Position numbers and translations under genes: made by a program
The notes under the pieces: generated by a model
Told to the model about the DNA's origin: nothing
The model's database searches: none
The model's input: the letters and a program-made list of their open reading frames with translations, nothing else
Shown here: in pieces, positions 49,646 to 58,973 of the stretch
How positions within the stretch are numbered: the stretch's first letter is position 1
How the letters are laid out: each line of letters begins with the position of its first letter
Origin: Acidobacteriota bacterium
GTDB lineage: Bacteria > Acidobacteriota > Vicinamibacteria > Vicinamibacterales > CAVVIG01
Assembly (NCBI GenBank): GCA_018268955.1
Contig: JAFDVO010000018.1
Location: 52,576-116,575, forward strand
DNA length: 64,000 nucleotides
Reading direction: 5' to 3'

Positions 49646-50710
49646 CTACGATGCCACCGCCTTGGTCCCCGTGCGGTCGAGGCACTCGGCGATCTTGCCC
49701 GGCATCTGCAGCAGCGTGGCCACGTGCATCGCCGCGCCGCGCGCGATCGCTTCCTTGGGCATCCCGAACACCACGCACGACTGCTCGTCTTCCGCGAGCG
49801 TCTGCGCCCCGGCCTGTCGCAGCGCGAGCAGTCCGTCTGCGCCGTCAGCGCCCATGCCGGTCAGGATGACGCCCACCATCGGCACCCCCTTGAGCTTCGC
49901 CGCCGAGTAGAACAGCACGTCGACCGCAGGCCGCTGGAAGTGGACCGGTGGGCCGTCGCGCAGTGCGGTCCGCAGTTGCAGCCCGAACCGCTCGACGATC
50001 ATGTGGTGATCGCCAGGCGCGACGTAGACGGTGCCCTGCTGCAGCACTTCCCCGCCCTGCGCCTCGACGACCCGCATCGGGCAGGTGGCGTTGAGCCGGT
50101 CGGCAAACGCCTTCGTGAAGCCAGCAGGCATGTGCTGGACGACCAGCATCGGCGGGATGTCCGCGGGCATGCGCGTGAGGAGCGACTCGATGGCCTGCGT
50201 GCCGCCGGTCGACGCCCCCACGAGGATGACCGACCCGGGCGACTTCATGCTGGTGCGCGCGAGCGTCGGCCGCGGCGCGGGCGTCGTCTGCAGCGGCGTC
50301 AGCCTCACCGGTCGCGTGCGCAGCGCACGGATGCGATCCGCGATCTGCTCAGCCACCTGTCCGACCGACCCAGGTCCCCCAGGCTTGGCAATCACGTCGA
50401 TCGCGCCGATCTGCAGTGCCTCGACGCTCGCCGCCGATCCCTTCTGCGTGATCGACGAGACGATGATCACCGGCATCGGCTTGTGTTCCATGACACGGCG
50501 GAGGAACGTGAGCCCGTCCATCCGCGGCATCTCGATGTCGAGCGTCATCACGTCGGGGTTGTGCTTGAGGATCATGTCCCGCGCGATGAACACATCAGCG
50601 GCACCACCCACCACTTCGATCCCCGGCTCGCGGTTCAACGCGTCGGTGAGCATCTTGCGTACGATGGCGGAATCGTCCACCACCAGCACGCGCATCGGCC
50701 GAATCGCCAC
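49646..50710 (-). CDS. cheB: Chemotaxis protein-glutamate methylesterase CheB
   Basis: 354 residues: a receiver domain (LVVDDSAIVRKML; phosphoacceptor in VMTLDIEMPRMDG) and a C-terminal methylesterase domain with catalytic Ser in GASTGGTQAIE, His in QHMPAGFTKAFADRL and Asp in GMGADGADG. It demethylates and deamidates chemoreceptors. Start GTG 50710 with AGGGGGA 5 nt upstream; longer frame upstream is not supported. Last gene of the che operon. Confidence 0.96.
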   Translation of the reverse strand: MAIRPMRVLVVDDSAIVRKMLTDALNREPGIEVVGGAADVFIARDMILKHNPDVMTLDIEMPRMDGLTFLRRVMEHKPMPVIIVSSITQKGSAASVEALQIGAIDVIAKPGGPGSVGQVAEQIADRIRALRTRPVRLTPLQTTPAPRPTLARTSMKSPGSVILVGASTGGTQAIESLLTRMPADIPPMLVVQHMPAGFTKAFADRLNATCPMRVVEAQGGEVLQQGTVYVAPGDHHMIVERFGLQLRTALRDGPPVHFQRPAVDVLFYSAAKLKGVPMVGVILTGMGADGADGLLALRQAGAQTLAEDEQSCVVFGMPKEAIARGAAMHVATLLQMPGKIAECLDRTGTKAVAS

Positions 50711-50720
50711 GACGGTCCCC

Positions 50721-51197
50721 CTATCCGATCTCGGCCCGCACCAGCACGGGGCGATCGTTGACCGCCAGCACGATGCCCTGCTCATCGGGCGCCGGAATGC
50801 CCGCCAGCGTCACCTCCGGATGCGCCAGGTCGAAACAGTGTTCGGCGCCGAGCGACGTCAGCCACGTGCCGCACACCATGTTCCCGAACTCCCCGACCAT
50901 GTCGTGCAGTTCGGCGTTGTTGTACGTGTCGTTCTCGTCACAACCGAGGAACGCGCCGAACAGCTCCCGGGCGAGCGGCGCTGGCGCGATCACCGTCACC
51001 CGCCCGCACATCGGGCCGGCGAAGCGCACGGCCGAATAGAACCACTGCTCCTCGACCGGAATCTGGGCCAGCACCTCCGGCGTTGCCGCGTCGGTGAACG
51101 CGAAGAAGCTCGTCTCGCAGACGTTCGCGGTCGCCTGGACCAGCGGCTCGCGCAGCTCAGGCGTTAGCGTTTTCGGGGCAGACTTCGCAGAGGACAT
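50721..51197 (-). CDS. cheX: CheX/CheC-type chemotaxis phosphatase
   Basis: 158 residues with one CheX-like domain. The conserved E-x-x-N active-site motif is visible in NAELHDMVGEFGNMVCGTW. It is expected to dephosphorylate CheY-P; no CheZ is present in the window. The ATG at 51197 lies 41 nt inside the end of cheY, so the two are coupled. Confidence 0.85.
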   Translation of the reverse strand: MSSAKSAPKTLTPELREPLVQATANVCETSFFAFTDAATPEVLAQIPVEEQWFYSAVRFAGPMCGRVTVIAPAPLARELFGAFLGCDENDTYNNAELHDMVGEFGNMVCGTWLTSLGAEHCFDLAHPEVTLAGIPAPDEQGIVLAVNDRPVLVRAEIG

Positions 51198-51534
51198 CGC
51201 GGAACATCTCCGGGGCAAAGGGTTTGCTCAGGTAGTGGCTCACGTGCAGGTCGCGCACTTCCTCGCGACGCGCATGCGATCCGTCGGTGGACACCACCAC
51301 GCGCTTGATGTGGGCCCAGTCGCGCTGCGACATCTCGCGCAGCAGTTCGGTGCCGGTCATCACCGGCATGTTCAGGTCGGTGAAGACGGCGTCGATCCGC
51401 TCGGTTTCGAGGATCGTCAGCGCCTCCTTCCCGTTCGAGGCTTCCGACACGATCACGTCCGCCCCTGACAACCGCAGTGCACGGCGAATGAGCGCCCGCA
51501 TCATCGCGGAGTCGTCGACCACAAGGATGTTCAT
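51157..51534 (-). CDS. cheY: Chemotaxis response regulator CheY
   Basis: 125 residues, one receiver domain: NILVVDDSAMMRALIRRAL, phosphoacceptor Asp in AVFTDLNMPVMTG, Thr/Ser at VVSTDGSH and Lys in HYLSKPFAPE. When phosphorylated by CheA it binds the flagellar switch. The ATG at 51534 directly precedes NILVVDD; an ATG at 51555 is an alternative. Confidence 0.92.
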   Translation of the reverse strand: MNILVVDDSAMMRALIRRALRLSGADVIVSEASNGKEALTILETERIDAVFTDLNMPVMTGTELLREMSQRDWAHIKRVVVSTDGSHARREEVRDLHVSHYLSKPFAPEMFRDVLCEVCPENANA

Positions 51535-51558
51535 TGGCACGGCTGCTCCACCCATCTG

Positions 51559-52089
51559 CTAAAGCACCGCGGCCGCCACCTGGCTGCCGCTCAGCTGTAC
51601 GGTCCCGTCCGCGAGATCGATCGTGACGTTGCGCGCCACGGTCCCGCCGACGTGTTCCTTCTCCACCATCACGCCATTCCGCCAGAGCATCTGCCGCGCG
51701 GCGAGCACGTTGCGCTTGCCGACCGACGGCTCCATCGCCGGGCCGCCGTTGATCGTGGCGCCGCCGACCAGGTGCACGCGGCACCGGGCCTTCACCGCTC
51801 CCTGCGCGAACGCGGTCTTGAACAGGAGCGGAATGCCGGTGTCGGCAAAGGCGCCGGGCTGGCTGCTCGCGCGGCCCGGGTTGATCTTCGAGTCGGGCAG
51901 CAGCACGTGGACCATGCCGCCGACCTTCGCCGCCGGGTCCCACACGCACACCGCCACGCAGCTCCCCAGCGCGTGCGTGACGATGACGGCGTTCGGGTCG
52001 TTCGAGACGGCAAACTCCCCGATGCCGATCACGATGCGTTTTCTCGCCACGCGCGGCGCTGGCTCGATCGCCAGGGACGTCCGGTTCAC
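51559..52089 (-). CDS. cheD: Chemoreceptor glutamine deamidase CheD
   Basis: 176 residues with the CheD signature VIVTHALGSCVAVCVWD (catalytic Cys), the GGMVHVLLPDSK segment and HLVGGATINGG. It deamidates chemoreceptor Gln residues and binds CheC-type phosphatases. GTG start overlaps the cheR stop. Confidence 0.92.
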   Translation of the reverse strand: MNRTSLAIEPAPRVARKRIVIGIGEFAVSNDPNAVIVTHALGSCVAVCVWDPAAKVGGMVHVLLPDSKINPGRASSQPGAFADTGIPLLFKTAFAQGAVKARCRVHLVGGATINGGPAMEPSVGKRNVLAARQMLWRNGVMVEKEHVGGTVARNVTIDLADGTVQLSGSQVAAAVL

Positions 52090-52913
52090 AGGGCCTCCAG
52101 CTGATAGGCTGCGGGGGCGACCCACCGCAGCCGGTGCGTGATGCCGTTCAGGCTCTCGGAGTGCGAGATGAAGAGGTAGCCGCCCGGACGCAGGTTGCGC
52201 TCGAGCGCGGAGACGACGCGCTGCTGCACGGCGCGATCGAAGTAGATCATCACGTTGCGGCAGAAGATCACGTCGAACTTCCGGTCGAAGGTCGGCACCT
52301 CCAGCAGGTTGATGTGCCGGAAGTCGATCTTCGAACGCAGCTCACGCCGCACGCGCGCGAACCCGGCCGACTCGCCGAGCCCCTTCTCGAAGTACCGACG
52401 CAGCACGGGGGTCGGCAGCTTCTCCACCGAAGCAAGCTTGTACACTCCCGCCGATGCCGCCTTGAGCGCCTTCGTCGAGATGTCGGACGCCACCATCCGG
52501 AAGTCCATCGGCGGGTCCAGCTCGGACAGCGTCATCCCGATCGTGTACGGCTCCTCGCCGGTCGACGAGGCGGCGCACCAGATGTCCATGGGCCGGCGCT
52601 CGCGACGGAACTTCGGGACGACAGTCTCCGCCAGCAGCGTGAAGTGCTGTTCTTCGCGGAAGAAGTACGTATGGTTGGTCGCAATCGAGTCGAGCAGCAG
52701 CACGAGTTCGTCGCCGCTGCGATCGCGTTCGAGGTACGCGAGGTACTCCGCGAACGTGCCGAGCGACAGCGCACGCAGCCGCTTCTGCAGCCGCGCCACG
52801 ACCAGCGGCTTCTTCCCGTCGTGCAGCGTGATGCCGCTGCGCTCGTAGACGAGCGCGGCGATCCGCTGCATCTCCCGGTCGGTCAGGACCAGGTCCTCAC
52901 CAAGGACTGGCAT
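52086..52913 (-). CDS. cheR: Chemotaxis protein methyltransferase CheR
   Basis: 275 residues: an N-terminal CheR helical domain and a SAM-binding domain (IWCAASSTGEEPYTIGMTL, then VIFCRNVMIYFDRAVQQRVV). It methylates receptor glutamates. Located between cheW and cheD. Confidence 0.95.
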   Translation of the reverse strand: MPVLGEDLVLTDREMQRIAALVYERSGITLHDGKKPLVVARLQKRLRALSLGTFAEYLAYLERDRSGDELVLLLDSIATNHTYFFREEQHFTLLAETVVPKFRRERRPMDIWCAASSTGEEPYTIGMTLSELDPPMDFRMVASDISTKALKAASAGVYKLASVEKLPTPVLRRYFEKGLGESAGFARVRRELRSKIDFRHINLLEVPTFDRKFDVIFCRNVMIYFDRAVQQRVVSALERNLRPGGYLFISHSESLNGITHRLRWVAPAAYQLEAL

Positions 52914-52922
52914 CAGCGGCTC

Positions 52923-53405
52923 CTACGCGGCGCGGGCGAAGACAGTGTCGGTCGAGAGCACCTTGTCGAGGTCCAGCAGGAGCTTGACCGTCCCCTTCAC
53001 CTTGGCGACCCCCTGCATGTACTCCGTATCCAGCCGCTCGCCGAAGTCGGGCATCGGCTCTATCTCGTCGCTCGAGATGTTCAGCACCTCGGACACGTAG
53101 TCCACGACCATGCCGAGCATGACGCGCCGTGCCTGCAGCTCGACCTCGACGACGATGATGCAGGTGCGCTCGGTGCTGTCCTCGACCGGCAGGTTGAACT
53201 TCAGCCGGAGGTCAACAATCGGGATCACCTTGCCCCGCAGGTTGATCACGCCCTTCACGTGCGACGGCACCTGCGGCACGCCGGTGATGTCCATCATCTT
53301 GATGATCTCGCGCACCTTGAGCACGGGCACGCCGTACTCTTCCTGCGCCAGCGCGAACGTCAGGTACTTGCCTGCCGCCGACTCGTTCTTCGTCTCCTCG
53401 CTCAT
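52923..53405 (-). CDS. cheW: Chemotaxis coupling protein CheW
   Basis: 160 residues with one CheW domain (YLTFALAQEEYGVPVLKVREII, GVPQVPSHVKGVINLRGKVIPIVDLR, VSEVLNISSDEIEPMPDFG). It links receptors to CheA. It is 12 nt downstream of cheA. Confidence 0.95.
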   Translation of the reverse strand: MSEETKNESAAGKYLTFALAQEEYGVPVLKVREIIKMMDITGVPQVPSHVKGVINLRGKVIPIVDLRLKFNLPVEDSTERTCIIVVEVELQARRVMLGMVVDYVSEVLNISSDEIEPMPDFGERLDTEYMQGVAKVKGTVKLLLDLDKVLSTDTVFARAA

Positions 53406-53417
53406 GGTTCTCTCCTG

Positions 53418-55556
53418 CTACGCTGCCGGCGCAGCTACGTCGCTGTCATCAATCAGGGTCACGATGCCGTGTGCGTCGAGAATGAGGCCGATCCGTCCGT
53501 CGCCGAGGATGGCACCGCCCGCCACCCCACGCACGCCGGCGAAGGCGTCGCCGAGCGACTTGACGACCACTTCCTGCTTGCCGACCAGCCGGTCGACGAC
53601 CAGGCCCACCAGTCGCGTCTCGTCCTCGACGACGACCACCGTCGCCTCCGAGGCATCCACGCGGGGCGCGCCGGTGTCGAACAGGTCGCTCAGCCAGATG
53701 AGCGGCACCAGCCGGTCCCGCACCTGCACGAGCCGCGGCACCTGCTGGATGCAGTGCACCTGCGCGGGAGTCGGCCGCAGCGACTCCCGCACGGCAAACG
53801 TCGGAATCACGTACCGCTCGGAGCCGGACGCGATGATCAGGCCGTCGAGGATGGCGAGCGTCAGCGGCAGCTTGATGGAAATCGTGGTGCCGGCGCCCTG
53901 CGTGCTGGCGATCTCGATTCGGCCGCGCAGGGCGTCGATGTTGCGGCGCACGACGTCCATGCCGACACCGCGGCCCGAGATCTCGGTGACCTTCTCCGCG
54001 GTCGAGAAGCCCGGCTTGAAGATCAGCTGATGGATCTCGTCGTCGGTCAGCTTCTGGTCTGGTGAGACGATCCCCTGGGCGACGGCCTTGGCGAGAATCC
54101 GCTCCTTGTTCAGGCCACCGCCGTCGTCAGCCACCTCGATGATGATGCTGCCGCCCTGGTGGAAGGCGCGGAGCCACATGTGGCCGACCTCGCGCTTGCC
54201 CGCGGCGGCCCGCTTCTCGGCCGACTCGATGCCGTGATCCATGCTGTTGCGGATCATGTGCATCAGCGGATCGTTGATGTCCTCGACGACCTTGCGATCG
54301 AGTTCGGTGTCCTCGCCGACGAGCGTCAGCTCCACCTGCTTGCCCGACTTGCGTGAGAGGTCCCGCACGAGGCGCGACATCTTCTGGAAGGTCTGGCGGA
54401 TCGGCACCATGCGCATCGACATCGCGCCGCGCTGGAGGTCGGTGGTGATGCGCCGCAGCTGCGCCAGGTTCCTGGTGAGTCGCTCGTCGCCGATACGCGC
54501 GAGCGCGGGGCTCTCGTGAATGAGCGACTGCAGGATGACCAGCTCGCCCACCATGTCGACGAGGCCGTCCAGCTTTCGCGTGTCGACCTTCACTGTGGCG
54601 TCGATGGCAGACTCGCGGCTGCCGGCCGGTTGCGCTGAAGCGGGTGCCTGATTCGTCGCCGCAGGCGGTGCCGGCGGGCCGCCGGCCGTCATGGGGGCTG
54701 CGGCACGGGGCGCTGGAGCAGACGGCATGGCGGCAGGCGCGGTCGTCGGCGATGCAGAAGTCGATGCCGACGGTGCCTCGGCTGGTGCGGCTTCCGGCCG
54801 GATCGGGACGGCGGGAGCGGCCGCAGGCGTCGGCTCCAGGATGAACGGCGCGTCCGAGGCCGGCTTCGGCTGTCGGTTGACCGACGAGCCATTCGCCATC
54901 AGCTCTTCGAGCGCCTCGATGAGCGACAGCCGCTCGGCGCGCAGGTTCTTGCCGGTGGCGCCCGCGGAACGTTCCGCGATGTCCGTGATCAGCGCCGTCA
55001 GCAGATCGACCGACTTCAGCACGATGTCGATCTCGACCGAGCCGACCGGGTGCCGTCCGCTGCGGCAACGATCGAGCAGGCTCTCGACCGTGTGTGCGAA
55101 GTGCTGCACCGTCACGAGCCCGAGCGCCCCCGCGTTCCCCTTCACGGTGTGGAACGGACGGAAGACGTCGTTCAGCAGCGTCTTGTCGTCGGGCGCCTCT
55201 TCGAGCCGCAGCAGCGTCGCCTCGATGGTGCCGAGGTGGTCGAGCGCTTCGGCGACGAACATGGACGAGAGCTCCGCGTCACCGCCGAGCGCGTCGACAT
55301 CGCCGCGCAACTCGTCGTGCGCGCGCCAGTCGCTCCATTCCGTCTTCAGGCGCGCCCCGAGCTGCTCGATCGGCTCGTGGGCGAGGGCGCGCAGGCGACC
55401 CGCGGCGTCGGCCATCCCGGCGGCGTCGAGGTCGGCGGCCACCGCTTCCACCTGTGCGGCCACCACTTCCGGCGAGGGATCGAGGATGGCGTCGCAGGCA
55501 ATGCGACCGAGGCGGTGCTCGATCTCGCTACAGAAAACCTCGCGTGTGTGGTCCAT
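53418..55556 (-). CDS. cheA: Chemotaxis histidine kinase CheA
   Basis: 712 residues: a long N-terminal region, an Hpt domain with the phospho-His near residue 136 (FRPFHTVKGNAGALG), a Pro/Ala-rich linker, dimerisation helices (LDGLVDMVGELVILQSL), the HATPase domain (MIRNSMDHGIE, ISGRGVGMDVVRRNI) and a C-terminal CheW-like domain. No CheY-binding P2 is obvious in the linker. ATG 55556 begins MDHTREVF; a longer frame upstream is not needed. Confidence 0.95.
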   Translation of the reverse strand: MDHTREVFCSEIEHRLGRIACDAILDPSPEVVAAQVEAVAADLDAAGMADAAGRLRALAHEPIEQLGARLKTEWSDWRAHDELRGDVDALGGDAELSSMFVAEALDHLGTIEATLLRLEEAPDDKTLLNDVFRPFHTVKGNAGALGLVTVQHFAHTVESLLDRCRSGRHPVGSVEIDIVLKSVDLLTALITDIAERSAGATGKNLRAERLSLIEALEELMANGSSVNRQPKPASDAPFILEPTPAAAPAVPIRPEAAPAEAPSASTSASPTTAPAAMPSAPAPRAAAPMTAGGPPAPPAATNQAPASAQPAGSRESAIDATVKVDTRKLDGLVDMVGELVILQSLIHESPALARIGDERLTRNLAQLRRITTDLQRGAMSMRMVPIRQTFQKMSRLVRDLSRKSGKQVELTLVGEDTELDRKVVEDINDPLMHMIRNSMDHGIESAEKRAAAGKREVGHMWLRAFHQGGSIIIEVADDGGGLNKERILAKAVAQGIVSPDQKLTDDEIHQLIFKPGFSTAEKVTEISGRGVGMDVVRRNIDALRGRIEIASTQGAGTTISIKLPLTLAILDGLIIASGSERYVIPTFAVRESLRPTPAQVHCIQQVPRLVQVRDRLVPLIWLSDLFDTGAPRVDASEATVVVVEDETRLVGLVVDRLVGKQEVVVKSLGDAFAGVRGVAGGAILGDGRIGLILDAHGIVTLIDDSDVAAPAA

Positions 55557-55742
55557 GGGTGCTGCTCTGGCGGAACGGCGTGCTGTGCGTGCGGCCGTTG
55601 TTCTTTGGGGTAATCGGCCCGCGTCTGGGCGCCTTGATGCCACCTTTGTGGACGGCGGCGCCCGGGCCGGCCTCCTCGCGGAGCGCTGCGACCTGAGCAG
55701 GCCGCGGCGCCCGGAGGAGATACGCGCGTTGCGTGGTTCGCG
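55557..55742. other. Gap between chemoreceptor gene and cheA
   Basis: 186 nt with no gene. GC-rich, no strong promoter seen, so cheA is probably read from the chemoreceptor promoter. Confidence 0.4.
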
Positions 55743-57386
55743 TTACGCGGCCTGCTCGTCGTCGAACGGGATGAACTCCTCGGCCGACGGCTTGCGGGTC
55801 ATGCTGAGCAGCTTCTTCGAGGACCCGCCGCTCTTGCGCGTGAGGCGGGAGGCCTTCGGGTCCGCCTTCTTACCGGTGACGAGCGCCTCGAGGCTGGCCG
55901 AGCTCGACATCGCGACTTCGGCCTGGGCATGGAGTTCCTCGCTGGCGGCGGCCGTTTCTTCCGCTGTCGCGGCCGTGCCCTGCGTGAGCTTCTCCATCTG
56001 CTGGACCGCCTGGCTCACCTGGTCGATCCCCTGCGCCTGCTGGCGGCTCGCCTCGCTCACCTCTTCCACGAGCCCCTTCACGCGGGTCACGCTCGTGGTG
56101 ATCTCGCCGATGAAGGTCGTGACCTGCTCGACCTGCGACGCGCCCTTCTGGGCCTTCGCAATCGAGTCCTCGATCAGTCCGGCCGTGTCGCGGGCGGCCT
56201 GCGCGGAGCGCTGCGCCAGGCTGCGGACCTCGTCGGCGACCACCGCGAAGCCCATGCCCGCTTCACCGGCGCGGGCCGCTTCCACCGCCGCGTTCAGCGC
56301 GAGGATGTTCGTCTGGAACGCGATCTCGTCGATGGTCTTGATGATCTTCGAGACCTGCTGGCTCGACTCCTTCATGGCCGTCATCGACTCGACCATCGAG
56401 ACCAGGGCTCGATTCGACTCCTGCACGCGGGTGTCGACCGCACCGATGAGGTCTGCCGCCGCGCGCGAGTTCTCCGCGTTCCGGCGCGTCATCGACGCCA
56501 TCTCCTCCATCGAGGCCGAGGTCTCCTCGAGCGACGCCGCCTGCTCGCTGGATCCCTGCGAGAGGTGCTGTGACGAGGACGCGACCTGCTGGGCCGCAGC
56601 CGCGACCTGCTGGGCGCCGCTCGTCAGCGTTGCGGTCTCGGCCTTGAGCGGCTTGATGATGTTCTTGTCGGTCAGCCAGTAGGCGATGCCGACCGCCGCC
56701 AGCAGGCAGCCGAGCGCGATCAGGAGGAACTGCTTCTCCATGGACGCCTTCGTCGCGTCCGCGGCGTCGAGCGACTGCACGACCTCGAACGCACCGTGCA
56801 CCTCGCCGACCTTCCAGTTCTCCATGTGCGCGCCGGTCGGGTCGAGCCCCTGGTCATTCCCCCAGAGCTGCTTCGAGGTCTTCGGGTCGCCGTGGCAGAG
56901 CATGCACTCCTCGGTCAGCTTGATCGGCCGGAAGTAGCGGATCGCGTTCTTCTCCGTGTCGACCTCGAAGTACTCCGCGGCGCCGGTGCTCTCGAACATC
57001 TTCAGCACGCGCGCCTCGACCGGGTCGGGCTCGTTCTGCGGGTTCCGGGGCTGGAACTTCGGGACGCGCACTTCGTAGCCGCCCTCGTGCGCCTTGGCCA
57101 TCGCCGCGCGCCACGCCGTTACCACCGGCACGGCGGCAACCACCTTCTCGCGCTCGCCCTTGTCGGCCCACTCGCGCAGGCTCTGCGCGGAGAAGATGCC
57201 CTGCTGCCACTTGATGGCCATCTGCTCGCGCATGGACTCGGCCGACAGCACCACCGCGCGGGCTTTCTCGACGTACTGCGTTTGCATCTGCTGCCCCGAC
57301 GAGCGGTCGTAAATCACGCTCAGCAGGACGCCGAGCGCGAAGACGGGGCAGGCGGCGACCAACAGGATTTTTGTGCTCAGACTCAT
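55743..57386 (-). CDS. Haem-binding methyl-accepting chemotaxis protein
   Basis: 547 residues. Two membrane helices (residues about 5-25 and 200-220) flank a periplasmic DUF3365/Tll0287-like sensor with a c-type haem motif CMLCHG near residue 160. The cytoplasmic part has a methyl-accepting signalling domain with the hairpin tip [19 protein letters not shown]...[15 protein letters not shown]. The sensor probably senses redox, oxygen or NO. It lies behind a sigma-28-type promoter and just upstream of cheA, so it may be the cognate receptor of this che operon. Confidence 0.93.
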   Translation of the reverse strand: MSLSTKILLVAACPVFALGVLLSVIYDRSSGQQMQTQYVEKARAVVLSAESMREQMAIKWQQGIFSAQSLREWADKGEREKVVAAVPVVTAWRAAMAKAHEGGYEVRVPKFQPRNPQNEPDPVEARVLKMFESTGAAEYFEVDTEKNAIRYFRPIKLTEECMLCHGDPKTSKQLWGNDQGLDPTGAHMENWKVGEVHGAFEVVQSLDAADATKASMEKQFLLIALGCLLAAVGIAYWLTDKNIIKPLKAETATLTSGAQQVAAAAQQVASSSQHLSQGSSEQAASLEETSASMEEMASMTRRNAENSRAAADLIGAVDTRVQESNRALVSMVESMTAMKESSQQVSKIIKTIDEIAFQTNILALNAAVEAARAGEAGMGFAVVADEVRSLAQRSAQAARDTAGLIEDSIAKAQKGASQVEQVTTFIGEITTSVTRVKGLVEEVSEASRQQAQGIDQVSQAVQQMEKLTQGTAATAEETAAASEELHAQAEVAMSSSASLEALVTGKKADPKASRLTRKSGGSSKKLLSMTRKPSAEEFIPFDDEQAA

Positions 57387-57488
57387 CACACGTCCGTGAG
57401 AAAACGCGGGCACTTCGAGCCCGCACCGTTAAAGTGCGTCGGGCCTGGGCAAGAGCGCCGAGGCCTACTGCCGTGCTAGATGTCCAGT

Positions 57489-57515
57489 CAATCGGCGGGA
57501 CAGGAACGCACTTTA
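57489..57515 (-). promoter_or_regulatory. Sigma-28 (FliA)-type promoter of the chemoreceptor gene
   Basis: Minus strand: TAAAGTGC, exactly 11 nt, then GCCGATTG, about 100 nt before the ATG at 57386. Both boxes match six of eight consensus positions. Confidence 0.78.
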
Positions 57516-57650
57516 TGGTTGAGGCTGAAGGGGGATAGACCAAAGTGGGATGGGCCAGCGCCCAGGAGTGGTAGGGCGCGATGGGAAGAACAAGTGAGAC
57601 GTCAGACTGCAGACGTTCGAAGCGACTGCGGCGCTCGCCACCGCCAGCTT

Positions 57651-57695
57651 CCTCAGTTCTGCATTCTGATTTCTAACGTCTAACGTCTAACGTCT
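57651..57695. repeat. Degenerate tandem repeat (aacgtct type)
   Basis: Contains the tandem run taacgtctaacgtctaacg plus diverged copies, close to the 3' end of the receiver/CheX gene. Same family as 4345-4428. Confidence 0.65.
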
Positions 57696-58973
57696 CTACG
57701 CCGCTGCTTCCGCCTCGATGAGGCTCACGCCGAGCGTGATGGCGAACGGCGCCTTCGAGTCCTTCGTCTGGAAGCGCAGGGTATATCCGCTCGTGTCGCC
57801 AACGTCGGCCAGCGGGACGTACGGGTTGTTCGCCGCGGTATCCGGCAGCGAACAGACGCTCTTCACCGAGTTCTCCCCGGCGTACGCGTGCAGGCGACCG
57901 GCGACCAGGTTGACCAGCTCGCTCGTGGTGGCGACCCGGTCGGACTCGCCCGCCTCCGGGCCGATGAGGATGCCGTTGACTTCGTCGACGACAGCCTCGG
58001 ACACATGCACCGTGACGCCGACACGCAGCCGGTCCTCGAGCTCCATCGTGATCGTCGACTGCAGGGCCACGGTGATCTCGATCGGATCGGTGACCGCCTC
58101 GACTTCCGAGCCGAGCATCATCCCGAAGACCTGGTGCACGGAGCTGACGGCTGCGTTCCCGAACTCCGGCAGCAGCTGCGTCAAGGCGGCGACCGGTCCC
58201 GACGGACGTGTGAACTTCCTGAACTCGGTCGTGAAGACGGTCGGCACGAACGACCGCAGCATCACGTCATCGAAGCCGGTCTTTGCCGCGTCCTTCTTCG
58301 CCTTCTCGTTGTCGACGATCCCGACGATGCGGACCGGGCGATCCGTGGAGGTCTCGCGAAGCTTGCGCACGAGCATCTCGGCGTTCATCACGCCCAGCTT
58401 GGAGCCGACGAACACCACGTCGACTGGTGACTTCCGGAACTGTGCGAGGGCCGAGGCTGCCGAGTCGGCGACGCGCACCGGGCCGTGCCGCTCCGCTTCC
58501 ACACAGAAGAAGTGGCGGTAGTCGAGGTTGCCCTCGGCGAGGATGGCCGGTGTCTCCGGCGATACGTGCAGGCTCGAGATGTCGCTGCGGTTGCCCGAGA
58601 AGCCGCGCGCCTTGAGCTTCAGCGCGGCGAGCCGGTCTGCCACCTGCTCGGCCCTGATCGGCTTCAGGAGGTAGCCAGCGATGTGCTGCTCGCGAAGCCG
58701 GAGGATGATTTCCCGTCGGCGCTCCTGCGAGACCACGACGACCGGCAGATCCTTGAGCGCGTCGGACGACCGCAGGACCTCGAGCACTTCGAAGCCCGAA
58801 AAGGCAGGCATCTCGAGGTCCAGGAGCAGAAGATCGAACCGCCGACGGGAGAGCTGGGCCAGGGCGTCGACCCCGTCACCGCTCTCCGCCACGCTCCATC
58901 CGAGGTTCTGGGCGAGGATGCGTTTCAACACGAAGCGTGTCGACGCATCATCGTCGCAGATCAACACGTTCAT
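57696..58973 (-). CDS. Receiver / pseudo-receiver / CheX-domain protein
   Basis: 425 residues. Receiver domain 1 is intact (ICDDDASTRFVLKRIL; phosphoacceptor in LLLLDLEMPAFSG; Lys in YLLKPIRAE). A second receiver-like domain (about 150-260) lacks the acceptor (VVFVGSKLG). The C-terminus is CheX-like with the E-x-x-N motif in SELVNLVAGRL. A self-regulating phosphatase is likely, perhaps acting on CheY or its own receiver. ATGA overlap with the hybrid kinase gene upstream. Confidence 0.75.
   Translation of the reverse strand: MNVLICDDDASTRFVLKRILAQNLGWSVAESGDGVDALAQLSRRRFDLLLLDLEMPAFSGFEVLEVLRSSDALKDLPVVVVSQERRREIILRLREQHIAGYLLKPIRAEQVADRLAALKLKARGFSGNRSDISSLHVSPETPAILAEGNLDYRHFFCVEAERHGPVRVADSAASALAQFRKSPVDVVFVGSKLGVMNAEMLVRKLRETSTDRPVRIVGIVDNEKAKKDAAKTGFDDVMLRSFVPTVFTTEFRKFTRPSGPVAALTQLLPEFGNAAVSSVHQVFGMMLGSEVEAVTDPIEITVALQSTITMELEDRLRVGVTVHVSEAVVDEVNGILIGPEAGESDRVATTSELVNLVAGRLHAYAGENSVKSVCSLPDTAANNPYVPLADVGDTSGYTLRFQTKDSKAPFAITLGVSLIEAEAAA

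Larger units (their letters stand above)
57387..57695. other. Intergenic region before chemoreceptor
   Basis: 309 nt without a gene. It contains the chemoreceptor's sigma-28-type promoter (57489-57515) and, at 57651-57695, a degenerate repeat. TAAAGTGCGT (57430-57439, plus) and its complement at 57506-57515 form an inverted repeat. Confidence 0.6.
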
